Origin: Neelides folsomi
Lineage: Eukaryota > Arthropoda > Collembola > Neelipleona > Neelidae
Length of the DNA: 64,000 nt
NCBI GenBank assembly: GCA_034687125.1
Contig: JAQGBZ010000003.1
Span: forward strand, 186,001-250,000
Direction of reading: 5' to 3'
In this document: positions 11,233 through 24,535 of the stretch, one piece after another
Layout: each line of letters starts with the position of its first letter
Position numbering within the stretch: position 1 is the stretch's first letter
The notes under the pieces: generated by a model
Told to the model about the DNA's origin: nothing
The model's database searches: none
Seen by the model: only the letters and a program-made list of their open reading frames with translations
Program-made: the position numbers and the translations under genes

Positions 11233-14200
11233 ATGGCCTTCCTCAAAATCACATTTGTCGTCCTTTTGATTTGCCTCCATGGGGTCCATTCGGGTAAGAA
11301 TTTTAAAATTTTGACCATCCGGATTATTCGGAACAGTTATACGAACAACTCGGGCACTATATATATGTATAACACTTAAAGTTAGTGTAATGAAGACACT
11401 TTGGATTTATCTTGACGAACTTGGAGGAAAATTCAAAATTGGTGTAACAGTTTTTGGTAATTAAATAATTTTTTGCTCCAATTAGCCCCGACGACGGCAG
11501 TAGAAGGCGGCGGATGCTCCGTCCCAGTTTGCAGAAGAGGTGAGTCAGAAAATAAATCTTTATTTGGAGAAGAAAGTAGGGGAGAGATAAGAAGTGAATT
11601 GACGACGAATTTTGTAAAATCACAATTCCTTTCTCATTTATCAGACCAAAGTCCAAACACATAGGCACTTTGACCACTCACCTCAAATCTCCTCAAGTTA
11701 TACAAGGAGAGATCTCTTGAGTCAACATCCTATATTATTTATATAAAATAGATACAAATATAATATAAAATGTCGATTAAATGAAATTGGGTGTTATATA
11801 AATTTATTTGACTTGGATGAGATAACGTGCTGAGTTTGCATTGACTCTCGTAATCTTCCCTTATAAATATTTATAAAACCAGAAGGTGGAATTGAGAAAT
11901 TTCTATACAAATCCAATAATGAAGAATCCATTATTGATCATTACCTTTTTTTATTATTATTACTTCCACCAAATAGGCAAACATGAGGAGTTAACAATAG
12001 GCATTTAAGTCATTCCATATTAATGAATGATGATGAGGTCGATTTAATTACGTCAACAAGTGAAATTTATTCCTTTTCCCAATGGATTTCTTCTTTTAGA
12101 AATATTTCCATATTAAGTATTTATTTATTGGAATGAGTCAATTACTGAATTTAACCAGATTAATAATCAAAATACCTCTAATACATGCGGATTCAATCAC
12201 TATTATGATAATTTAAAATTGCGACTTTAACATGTAAATTTTGCTTGCATGGTTTAAATACAAACGCATTTTTATAAAATAATACGTTGAGAATTGAATA
12301 AGTAAATTGGAACATTTAGTCATTAACACTTTATTTAACTATTTAGCTTTTTAATATCGAACCCCTAACGGTTAAAGGGAATAGCTCCATTTAAGCAAAA
12401 TGATGTTTATTTAAATTCAAAAATTCCCAATTTTAGATAGTGGATTTAAGTATGCTAGAGGGTTGGAATACGTTTACGCCTTCGAATCGGGGACGGAGAC
12501 GTCGCTCGTTCCGACCACTGACGAAGTTCGGCATATCAAAGTGAAGGGCACAGCCGTTTTGGAAGCCATTTCCCCCTGTTCTTTCTCCCTCACGCTTCAC
12601 CATCTGACCATTGAGGGTGAAAGCGGGGAAGTGAAAGCTGACATGGCGGGGGCTGAAGGGTCAGTTGTGGCTTTCAATTGGGATGGCGGCGAAGTGACGG
12701 ACGTTTGCCTTTCACCTTCTGACCCCACTTGGTCAGCCAATTTGAAAAGAGGTCTCATCTCCATGCTCTACAATGAAGTCATCCTGGATAGAAACTTGCA
12801 AACTATTGAGGTTTTTCCCCTTTCTACTCTTATTGCACTTTTAATGTCATTCATCTTTAATTATCATAAATACATTTAAGTTGGAAAAGCTCTCTTTGTA
12901 CATAATATAACATGTATTTGTTTTCCATAATTTATTTTACTTTATTAATCTCAGCATTATTAAAGTTATTACAAATCATTGTATGTATTTATGTACAATA
13001 TGATGAATGTAATTTATCATTTTATTGTTATCTCATATTTTGTGAAATTCAATGATTAATTACGTATCAATGCTTCAATATACGTTTTTATCATAGGTTG
13101 ATGTCTCAGGAAAATGTCGAACAACATACAAAATTGAGGGAACGAACAAGTACACTAAAATACGTAATCTTAATAAATGCACAGAAAGAGAGGGAGGAGG
13201 AAGCACCTTCCTTGGAATTCCATACAATACCCCTTCTGGAGCTGTAAATAACATCACTTTAAATGAATGCATTTGTAAAATAATAGAAATTTTCGAAATT
13301 ATGATTAAATTTTGATATAGGAATTTTCTGAATCTCCTTTTATGGATTCATCAATGGAATGTGTCCAATTATTATCCGATGGAGTTTATCAGTCAGTTGA
13401 ATGTTCCGAAATCCACAAGATCCGTCCAATGTCTGCAGGTGAAGCTGGAGGGAAAACTGTGTTGAAATCTTCTATCAAATTGCAAAAGACCCAAGCAAGC
13501 TCTTCAAACCGTCAAACGCCAGGATTGGTTAAATCGACCATTTCTTATGACTTCAGTGAAGAGACTCGGAAGGGAAGTTACACGGCGTCTCTTGAGATCC
13601 TCAACAGGATGTGCGTAGAGTTGAAGGACGGGTCAACGAAGCTCCCAGGGCTTTTCCTCCGCCTTAAAGATCGCGTGAGTCGGGCAAAGAAAGACGATTT
13701 GGTTAAACTTCATTCAGACACCAAGAAAATGTGCAGAGGAATGAGTGAGAAAATTGAAAAGATGTTCTTAGAAGCCACTGCTGTGTCTTATGGAAGTAAC
13801 GCTAATGCTTTCATGGCTGATCTTCTCGAAGGAGATAATTTGCATGATGAAGATATTAAATCCAACTTCCTCATTTTGACAACTTTCTCTCCCAACCCAT
13901 CACGCGTCACTTTGAGAGCAATGAAAAATCTTGCAGAGAAGAAACATGAAAAGAAAGTCATTTTGGCGGCTTCAGGAGTTGGACACGAATTTTGTAAAAA
14001 GAACTCAGATTGCGGAGAAGTTGAAGAATACATCCAGCTTGTGAACATCATTGCTGGGTATATTGGAAGCGGAGAGGATGACATGTCTTTGAGCGCAATT
14101 CAAGCATTGGGAAATATGGATGTTTTGACTCCCTTCGCTGTTGAGAAGATCGAACGTGTTATCGAACGAAAAGAAAGGAGCTTGGTCAGGATGAGAGCGC

Positions 14201-17200
14201 TTGAGGCTTTCAGGAGGGATCCTTGTCAACAACGAGGAAAGGACATTGCAATGAAAGTGTTCCAAGATAAGAAAGAAGGAGCGGAAATGAGAATTCAAGG
14301 ATATTTAGCTGTAATGAGATGTCTTCAGCAAAACGATGTTAAAAATATCCAAAGAGTTCTTGAAATTGAAGAATCTAATCAAGGTGATTTTTAATTAGCA
14401 ATTATAATTTACATTGTCTATTATTAAATTATTACTTATTTATTCATAGGGGGGTCTCTTTAATAATTTAATCATTGATTATATTTATTTTGCAGTCGGT
14501 TCATTTGTGAGCTCTCATATTGACAACATTGCTGACAGTTCATCTCAATGGAAAAGGGGATTAAAAACTATGGCCAGACAACTTCGTCTTAAGCGCTCTT
14601 ATTCATCAGATCCACGAAAGTTCTCAAGGAATTACGAGGGATCTTATTTCTCAAAAACCAAAAACTTGGGAATGTCCGGAGAAGGAAATTTGATTTTCTC
14701 GGAAGATTCCTTCATTCCTCGCTTCGCCAGCGCAAATTTCACCGTTGACGTTTGGGGCCGATCTTACAACGCTTTCGAAATTGGAACTTACCTTCATGGG
14801 TTTGAAGACCTTGCTACAAATTATTTGAAAGAAAAGGAATCAATGACAACTCCCATTTCATCTTCATGGCGTAGCATTCGAGAAGAAGTCAAGAGAAATC
14901 GTCGTTCTCCTTCTCATTCACTCCTCTCTTCACAAATTGAACATTTCCATAATGAAGTTGCAGCTCACAAATCCCGCCATCCAGTTGATGCCGAAGGAGA
15001 TTTGTACATCCGTGTCTTTGGAACCTCAGTGTTGTCTGAAACTTATGAACGTCTTGCTGGAGAAGATTACTTTGCAGAATCGAGCATTGCAGGATTTAAC
15101 GATAAGGTTGATTTAATGAAGCCCATCGTCTTTTTGGATGAGGATTTAGTCGTCCCGACTATTGCTGGTCTTCCTTTGAGCCTTAAATTGCAAGGTTCCT
15201 CCGTCTTTTCTCTCCATGTTGAAGGCAATTTGTTCACCGGAGAGCAGAAGAAGGGAAAATCTGAAGGAAAATTGATCCCTTCAGCAGCGACTCTTCTTTT
15301 AGCCAAAATGTCAACAACTGTTGGACCAGTAGAGTCCGGAATGCAAGTTGAAGGGAAAATTGCCACTTCATCTGGAATTACCCTTTCTTTGACCAGAGAA
15401 ACAGGAAATTTTGAAATTATGGTTGGACTCCCACAAGAGAAGATGCAGTTGATTGACGTGAGAAGCGAATTGTATTGGGTGGAAACATCAGGCGAGGGAG
15501 TTGAAGCCAAGAGCCCCTTGAGGTACAAAACTAGCCCAATTCAAAGGATGAATAATGTTTGCACTGACAAGCCAAATCAAGCCATTGGACTCAAACTCTG
15601 TCTTGACCTCCATGTTCCCGGAGGAAATAAAGAAAAATTGCCTTCATTCCCATTCGATGGACCTCATGTCCTTTCAGTAGCAATGGAGAAAGTGGAAAAT
15701 TCAATGGAAGGATTTTCATTCAAATTGAAGCATCAAATTGAAGGTCTTTTCAGTTTATTTTTTCATAACTTTTATAATTTTGACTGTTTGTTAACTTTTA
15801 TTTAAATTTTAGGAAAAGAAAAGTTCTTTAATGCCGAATTGGACACACCAGGATCAAAGACCCAAAGGAAGATTTCTCTTAAATCTTCTTACATTGCTGA
15901 ATCCACGAATCCAAAAATCAACTTTGATTTGGAATCCCCCTGGAAAAAGGCTAAAGTTGAATGTAAGAACTTCACATAAATATCTTTACATATTAGTATA
16001 TCATTGAGGATTGAGACATTTTTTTCTTTATTTTAATTTATCTAATAATTAAATCTTTATTTAACTTTTTTATTTTTAACAATGTTTATTTTAGACGAAC
16101 GCATTTATACCAAACTTACCCAAGGAATTGAAATCAAAATCCACGAAGAACAATCTACATGGGGTGGAAAGGCCATGTTGAAGAAAACTGGTTCAAAATA
16201 CGAGCCTATCATCGAGTATTCTTTCCCTAATGGACCGGTGAAAACTCTTCTTGATGGTAACGTAATGATTGAACCCGATAGAAAAGTCGACATTGACCTC
16301 CGCGTTGGAGTTCTTAATCATCGGTGCACAAGGAGCTCTTGGTGTATTGGAACCACCTTGAAAGGAACATTGGGAATTGAAAACACGGCCAACGAGTTGA
16401 ATTACAATCTCCAAAAGGGAGAAATTGTCTCGGACAAATTCGGAACTCTCAACTTGAAGTCGAAATTCACCTCCAAGTCCCTTGAAGACTTGAGGGCCCT
16501 TGGATTGAGCTTTGTAGGAAATTACGGAGCTAAAAGCGAACACAGACTCGCTTTCAATGGCAACTGGAAAAGAGACGACAAGACAGAAGTCGTTGGAATT
16601 AAAATGGAATCAACACGACGCCCATCACTTAACTTTGATGTTCAATTCGAAGGTAAAAAATTGAATGAAGAATCATGCGAAATGAAGCTCTTAGTTTCCC
16701 AAGGACTACAAAAATCCAAGATGGACTTGAACGCCCAGACCAAATATTATTACGGCGGAAAGGAATTTGATTTCCAAAATGCCCTCAAAATTACATACCC
16801 AGAAGGCCGAGTTGATTTCAGTTTGAAAGCTGATGTGAAGAACAATGGAGGAAAACGTATCGCTGATATTCAAGTTAAAGCAATGCCCGATTTTGAAGCC
16901 AAATTTGATTTTGACAATGCTGGAAAAGAATGGTATGAATACAGTGCAAGGGGAAATCTCCGTTACAAAGAAACTCAATTGGAAGGAAGCGAAATTTCAA
17001 AGGAATTGAGCCCTGGCCATTACAACTACAAAACAAAATTGTCAATGACTCCTGGACATCATGTTGACATCGACACAGACTTTATCTCCATCAATGAACC
17101 AAACAAAATTACAAAGGAATTGAGGAGTAAAATTGTTTCATCGGCCCTTAACAATCCAATGTCTTTCTCTACCGCTTTCTTGAAGAAGGGATCTGACGTT

Positions 17201-20200
17201 GAGGCTGCACTGTTTTTAGAAGCCGAGGGCTCAAAGCTTGTCGACATCAAGAGCGAAATTAAACGAGAGAAGAACAACCCAATTATTGGAGGAGGAAAGA
17301 TCAAGGCTTTTGTTAAGAATTGGTTTGAAGGAACGGCTGATTATAATGAAGCGAGAAATGAGAGGAAATTGGTGGTTGATGGAACTTGGGTTCCAAGTCA
17401 GAGACAAGTTAAAGGAGCTTCTCTTATTAGCTGGAAAGATGGAGAAAATTACAATATGGATGCTTCGGTTAATTGGGACGCTAAGAAAAATCCAAATGCA
17501 CAAATTAAACTTAAGAGCTCAAACAATCTCTCAAGGCCTGGATATAGCATTAATTCTAAGAATGAAATTAAATTCATGCTTGAATCATACAAGATCAATG
17601 TTGTTGGAAAAACTCCAACCGATTTCTTCAAGGGTGAAACCTATGCTGACATTGCCTTCATTGGATCATCCGGATCACCAACGACGATTCTTCTTCGAAC
17701 CAACTTTGACCAGAAATTACGAAAGATTGGATGGGAAAACGAAGTTAAAGTTCAATCTCCTGGATCTTCACCACTCCACATCAAGTGGATTAACGGAGCT
17801 TCGGATGTTGACTGGGCTTCTTCTCTCTTTGACCTTTCTTCTGAATTTTCTCTCACTGCTCCCAACAAGGAGGATCTTCAATGGAAAGGGATCATCAGGT
17901 CGACGACTCCAGGAAACTATAGAACTTTGGCTATTGGATTTGATGCTTCTGGAAGTCTCGTCAAAGAACCTGTTGGTTTTGATGCGCATCTTGAGATGAA
18001 GAGCCGAAGCTACACAGTTGAAGGAAATGTCCATCATGGAACAAGACAAGGAGGTGCCAAAGTTTCAGTTGATTTTGACAAGTGGAGTCCTAAGAAGGAA
18101 TACGCCATTGCTTTCAAAATTACAACACCTTTTGAAGCGGTTTCTAATCTTGATGGATCTTACAAGATCGCTTACATTTTCAATTCGAATACAAACTTTG
18201 ATGTAAGTCAGAGCCACTTTTATTAAATTAATTTATAATATTATATTTTCAAACTAAAAATACAAAGTAGATTAGATTGCAGTCGCCATTAATTAAAACG
18301 TATTAGATGTTCAAAAGAATTTAATTTAATTTTTATATCAATTTTTAATACCAGGTTCACGAGGTTTGTACAATTAAGATCAACGATGGAGAACAAGTCA
18401 AAATGGAAAGTTCCGCTAAGATGCTCGAAAATGAACTTGATTTCAAGACCGAGGGTCATGTTGGATCCGAAAAATTGTACACTCTTGGAGGAAACGGAAG
18501 AGCTGAAAAGGGACGCTTCTTTGGATCGCTCTTTGGAATTGTTGAAGGAAAGGAAAATCGACTTAATGTTGAATATGAACGACAATACCCCAAAATGACC
18601 TTTAAAATTGGAGGACTTTCACAATTTAAAAATTGGGAAACTTTCCAGGTGAATACCAAAACACTCTTATCATTAATTAATTTTTGCTTAATCTCTTAAT
18701 ACAGATAAATTTAATTAAATGTTTTTTCATAGTTCAAAACGTCATTGCAAGCTGTTCCAGGCAGTCAAAGTTACATTTTTGACATCAATGGTAAAGGAGG
18801 AGGACATAAGCTGTCAATGCAAAACGCTTTAGAAAATTCCCCAGCAAGGAAAAACTTAGAGATTGTTTTAAGTGTTGATCGCCAACCTTTACGCCGCTTT
18901 TTCGTTAGTCTTACCGAAGACGAGAAAGGAGCCTGGGGAGCTGAAGGAGTTGTTAAATGGGGAGATGGTGGAAATTGGCTTTCAACCAAAGGAACCTTCC
19001 TTCGATCTTATCCAGATCTTCTCGATGCCAATTTGAGCCTCAATTCTGACGCTCTTAATGTTGACAATTGGAACGTCCGAGTTTCGAAGAAATTGACCAA
19101 TGGAAGACAAAGCGTCGCATTTAGCGTTGAAGGTTCAGCCCAAAAACTCTTTTCTCTTTCTCTCGATTACGCAACCAAAATCGAATCAGCTGGTCTTGAG
19201 AAATATGACGGATCTGTGAAAGTGGAAGCACCAAGCGCTAAGATCACCATGAGTGGAAACTTCCGTCTTGATTCAACCGTTCTTACCATGTCACGCAATG
19301 GAGAAGAAGGAAGAGCCGTCGTAGCTGCTTTTACCTTCAATAGCGAATCGCTCCCAATGGCCTTCGACCTCGACACCAAGTGGACTGACAAAGCCAAGAT
19401 GTTCGAAATTAAATTTTGCGATGAACAAAGAACTGTTTGCAAAAATACTGAAATCTCATTCCAACATTTAAATTCTGCTGTTGAAAGATCCGGAGGTAAA
19501 ACTAACTTGAAGGTGAGGATTCTCACCAAGGGTGTCAATGAACATGATGTGAAGGCTGATGGAATTGAATTCACATCTGTTGGAGATAGACTCAATTTCG
19601 ATCACAAGATTTCATTCGTCATTGGAACTGAGAAATCCAGGCAAGTTGGGGCTCGTATTTCGGGCACAAAAGACCAATCGGCAACTATTGCTCTTATTTT
19701 ACCTGAAAGAGACATCGTTCTTGAGGTTAATGGGGATGGATATGAAAACTTCAATGCAGCTTTCTGGCTTGACAAATCAAGAAAACCTGGTAAAATAATA
19801 TTTACTAATATCGCTTAATAATACTACAAACTATTAAATTAAGTGATGGATTTAATTTATTTAATAAGAATGGATTTTGCTTTTTTAATTTTAGAGAGAA
19901 AACTGAAGCTTAGTTGGAACCTCGAAAGTTTAAATGTTGATGGATCGCGTGGAAAACAAATGGCTCTCGTTTTCAAACATCCAGACTTCAAAAGAGTAAG
20001 GAATAACAGGAATATTTTACTTTAATAGGTTTTCTCTTACTGACATTACTATGAGATATATAAATTAAGTATATTACTGTCTTCTTCTTTGGCAAATATT
20101 TATATATTTAAAATATTTTTTATTTAGTTGGTTGGAATTTTAAATTAAAAAATTGGTAATAGGAAATGGCTTTGAAATCAAAAATCCAACGCGGTGGAGA

Positions 20201-23071
20201 CACCATTCTTGATCTCAAGTTTGAAATCGATCTTTTCAACGAGAACAGCCGAATTCTTCTCGAATCGCTCATCAAGAAAAATTCTGACAAGACTGGCCAA
20301 CTTTACACTTCATCATTTGCCATTAAATCCAAGGGACAAGGATTGAACATTGAAGGCGAAAGTCAATTCTCCAAGAAGGGAGAAATCATTTCTGGAAACT
20401 CGGCTTTCAAATACGCCAGTTCTCAAATTCCTGATTCAACCTCGAGACTTGAATTCCGTTTCTCTCCTGAAGAATTCACAGTCCGAACTTACGGCTCCTC
20501 CGGTGTGACATTCTCGACTGAGAATACTCTCAGGGAATCATCCGACGGTTATGAAGGACGTTACATCATTCATCTCCCAGGCATGAGAGACTCTAGAATC
20601 ATCGACACTCACATTTCAAATTCAGGACCACCTTCAGCCTCATTCAAAGTTTACACTTCAAAGAGCTCAACTGGAGATTTATATGAAGGTGAAATTGGAT
20701 TCCCCGATGATCGTCATTTTACTATTGGACTTTACGGACCTTCAAGATCAACCTTGGCTGATTTCACCGTTGCTCTCAATTCCACCAGAATCCTTACTTT
20801 GAGGGCTCGTTGGGAAGCTGAGAACCTTAAGAACGCCATCACTGCTGCTGAAATTCGAGGAGAAGAAACACGTAAAGCTGTTGGAGCAGTTTTGAACAAA
20901 GTGGTAAGACAAACTTCTAATGAAGTTAGTCGATGGGCAACAGCCACTGGAAATTCCTTCCCTGACACCTCAAAGGCTGTCAAAGCTTACAAGAGAAATA
21001 TGAATGAGCTGGTCAAAGAACTTGAAACCAACACCGACACTCAACAAGTTCTCTTTTACTTCGATTTCGTTAAGTTTTTCATTGTTGAGAACATCAATAG
21101 CATGACGAGCATCACGGACGATATCAAAGTCTTTGTTGAGAACACAAGTTCCTCTACGATGGAAATGATTGAATCAATTCCCGCTCTCTTGAACAAATTC
21201 GCAGCTTCTTTCCCAAGAATCATGAAGGAGATCGAAGAGGGAATTTCAACTGGAATTGATGGGTTGGCTGAAGCTTACACTCTTACCATCTCTGTTATCA
21301 AGAGTGGAGTTGAGAAGTTGGGTAATTTCGGAGAATGGGGTGGAAATAAATTACCATTCCTCATGGACACATCAAGGGGAGTTGGAGCTTGGTTGAAGAA
21401 AGGAATGGAAGTGACGCTTGAGACCCTTAGGGAAGGATGGTCAATGATGATGGACGCTGGAGGAAAACTGATGGAAACGAAATTTATGAAGAAATTGGCA
21501 ACAAATGCGGCTGAACGTTATGGATCATTTTTCGCATCTTTTGTCGAGTATTTGCAAGATGAACTCGAGGAACTTCGTTTGGTCATTCTTTCTCTCTTAC
21601 CATCAAAGGAAGGAGCTGAACTTGCCGAAGCTGTTTTCACTTATGTTGAGAAGAAGGCGAAGCAAACTGATGTTGATGATGATGCTGCGAGGAAGGAGAT
21701 TTATGAAAAGCTTGTGAAAACTCTTAAGAAAGTCGCCGATGATGTTGTTACTTTTGATCCCAAACGAGGAATTCTCCTTCTTTCAGTACGCCAATAATTA
21801 AAATTTAATTAATTTATATTTAAGATTACCACAAGAAAAGTATTTGTAGTTTTACACTTTTTCAACTCTATTAATTTAGTTTCCATATGTTTAACTTTTT
21901 AGGTTCCAATTCCAAAGGGAGTCAACAAATTGAGTGATTTGGGTGGTGTGAGGGTTGGAGATGGATGGAGGAAAAAGGCCGGTGGAGTGTCAGGTCAATT
22001 AGAGGGATTCATTTCTTCATTGCAACGTGAGGGAGTGACGCCAAGCAATGGTTTCGCACTTATTGTCGGCTCTCAATATTTCAAGACGTTCGATGGAAAG
22101 TTTTTCCACTTTGAAGGACTTTGTAGTTATCTCCTCGCATCTGACTTTGCTCATGGAAAAATGTCTTTGGTAATTTAATTAATCAATTATCATCATCTAA
22201 AACAATATAAATTTTATCAGTAGCGATAATTAAACTATTTAGTACATTATAGATAAAAATACACATTATTTACATACCATATTTACGTACCTTATGTAAT
22301 TAGCAATGGAAATTAACATTCTATTCAAATATGTTTAAAAGGTCCTCGACTACTACAGCGGACCACGAGGAAGTGTTGAAAAACGAATTCTCGTATCAGA
22401 TAATGAAGGAACGAATTTAGTCATGGAAGGTTCGTCAGTTTTGGTTCATGGATCAAAACTTAGCCTTCCAACTTCCGTTGGGTCATTCAATGTGAGTCGG
22501 AAGGATGGATGGACTGTTGTATCAGGTCAACATGGAATGATGGTGAGCTGTGCAGCCCACACCGACGTTTGTGTCGTCACTCTTCCATTCAACGGAAGGG
22601 GAACTACCATGGGACTTCTTGGAACTTTCAATCACGAGCTTCATGACGATCTCAGGATGCCAAATGGAGAGGTCGGTTGATTATAACATGTTGTTATTCT
22701 ACATAATATTTATTTCCTTTAGTTGTTTATTTCATAATATTAATGGAATTTAACTTTTTATTTAAATTCAGATCGCAGAGACGGAAAGTAGCCTTGTGAG
22801 GAGCTGGAAGCTTGACAAATCTTGTGAAGAAAAGCCAATTACCCATCATGGTGTGAGAAGCGCTCCAGGATGTGAGAAGACTTTTGGACGAGGTTCGCCA
22901 CTTCGTCCAGCCTTCTCCGTTGTCGACGTGGAGGCGTACAAGATGATTTGCCAGTCGCTCGTGAACGAGATTGGATATGATGACAAGAAGGCGACATGTG
23001 GAGCTGCTGTGGCTTACGCAAAGGCCGCTCAACTCCAAGGAATCAAAATCTCCCCAACTTCATTCTGCTAA
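11233..23071 (+). CDS. Apolipophorin II/I precursor (large lipid transfer protein)
   Basis: Structural apolipoprotein of the circulating lipoprotein particle. Fifteen exons join in phase: 11233-11293, 11486-11539, 12437-12810, 13097-13243, 13321-14383, 14496-15743, 15813-15962, 16095-18202, 18355-18648, 18733-19789, 19895-19995, 20163-21785, 21903-22169, 22342-22671, 22772-23071, giving 3058 residues. A signal peptide (MAFLKITFVVLLICLHGVHS) leads into the vitellogenin-N lipid-transfer module (KYARGLEYVYAFESGTE, ALGNMDVLTPFAVEKIE). A dibasic furin-type site (KRNRR, Arg703) follows the apoB-like FIPRFASANFTVDVWG segment. Long beta-rich repeats fill the middle, residues 2220-2760 are helix-rich, and a von Willebrand D domain lies near 2805-2975 (QYFKTFDGKFFHFEG, LLGTFNHELHDDL). 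Length, cleavage position and the VWD ending match insect apoLp-II/I (about 3300 residues); a decapod-type apolipocrustacein is the main alternative. Two introns use GTC donors. Confidence 0.92.
14894..14905 (+). other. Furin-type processing site of the apolipophorin precursor
   Basis: Codons for Arg-Asn-Arg-Arg, residues 700-703, inside exon 6. In insects the precursor is cut by furin near residue 720 into apoLp-II (N-terminal) and apoLp-I. The position and RXRR form agree; actual cleavage is inferred. Confidence 0.7.
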
Positions 23072-24535
23072 AAATGACTCGCCGATATTAACAAAATTTT
23101 AACAAAGGACTAATTAACAAATTTACTTAATTAATTTAACCAATTAATTAAAGCTCTAATCCATCTCACATTGTGATTATTACAACACTACTAATCCTAT
23201 ATTTATATTTCTTATTTAACAATCAAAGTTCATGTTTTAAACATTATTTTACAATGTTACCTTTTAAATGATTCCTATTAATAATTAAAGTCATTTCATG
23301 GCATGACTAAATTTTAATAAAATTAATATGAATAACATGTACTTACAGACAATTATAAGTAAATACATATTTAACTTTAATGTTATAAAATTATTATATT
23401 AAATAATGTTAAATAATTATGGTGCATAATATAAATCCGCAAATTATTTTCTCCATTGATTTAATTTTAATTTTGAGAGTCGAGAATATTATTTGTTAAA
23501 TGAATATTCTTGTATTAATACATGTTGGTAATTAAATGATAATAAATTATTAAATAAATAAATTGTGCCACATTTTTGATCATTGAATCATTATGAACTG
23601 ATATGATTGTAAAGATCCTGTATACAGATAATATAGATTTATATTAAATAAATAAAATAAAAAATTACTAAAACGGAAATACTCTATACAAAAACTCTTA
23701 ATAAAGTTTAGAGTTTCAATTATTTATTTTCCATAATCCCATTTCCGATAAACTCTTAAATTTACATAAAGAACATTTCGTGTATGCAAATTATCCATCA
23801 AATACCATTTTGTTGCATAATATATACAAGAGCATGGGTGGTTGAGTATATTGGATGAATCAAGCTTTGAATCAAAGAGAGGGTAAAAAATCATTCGATA
23901 CTGGACTGCTGGACCTGTTTCAGTAAAATCCTTGAACTTCACCTTTGAATTGATTAATCAAGTTTAACTTTAGCTCATTACTTCATTAAAATGAGTTTCA
24001 GTTAACTGCCATATACCATAATATAAAAGATAGCTCAAGAACTAGTCAGAGATATCTTTAAACGTCGTGAGTTTACTTTTAAATAATTTTAATTAATAGT
24101 ATACTATTAGCACGTTATACGCAACAGTTAACTGTTTTTTCCTCAATGGTGAGAACTTTTTCTTCATTAACTTTTACATTGACTATAATCATAATCTTAT
24201 ACTATTTATAATTATGCTTTTAAAGGTTGATAATATTCATTCATAGTACCTTACATACGATATAGTATATTTCATATTTGTTCTAGATAATTAAATGAGA
24301 TTCGAGTTTATTTGATTCTCTTCAAGTTTGCTCAGTTCAACTCCAACATTTAAGCTAGTGGGTAGTGACAGATTGAGACATATTGGAAGAATTGAACATA
24401 GGTGAACTTTAAATTGGATAGTCTTATACAATGATGATATACTTTAACTAATTACAACTTTACAATATACATTTGAAGCAAGGTCTATTCCTCGTATTTA
24501 TATATTTTATCATCCACAGTTAAATTATCTTAAAA
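23072..24535. other. Intergenic, apolipophorin to desaturase
   Basis: AT-rich with many AATAAA-like words soon after the apolipophorin stop. ORFs here are short and AT-driven (for example 23724-23942 on the minus strand). The desaturase promoter presumably lies near the right end. No other feature is seen. Confidence 0.5.

Noticed and set aside
17238..17999. 253-codon ORF inside apolipophorin exon 8
   Set aside because: It is a +1-frame shadow of a long conserved exon; Leu/Arg-rich composition is typical of such overlaps.
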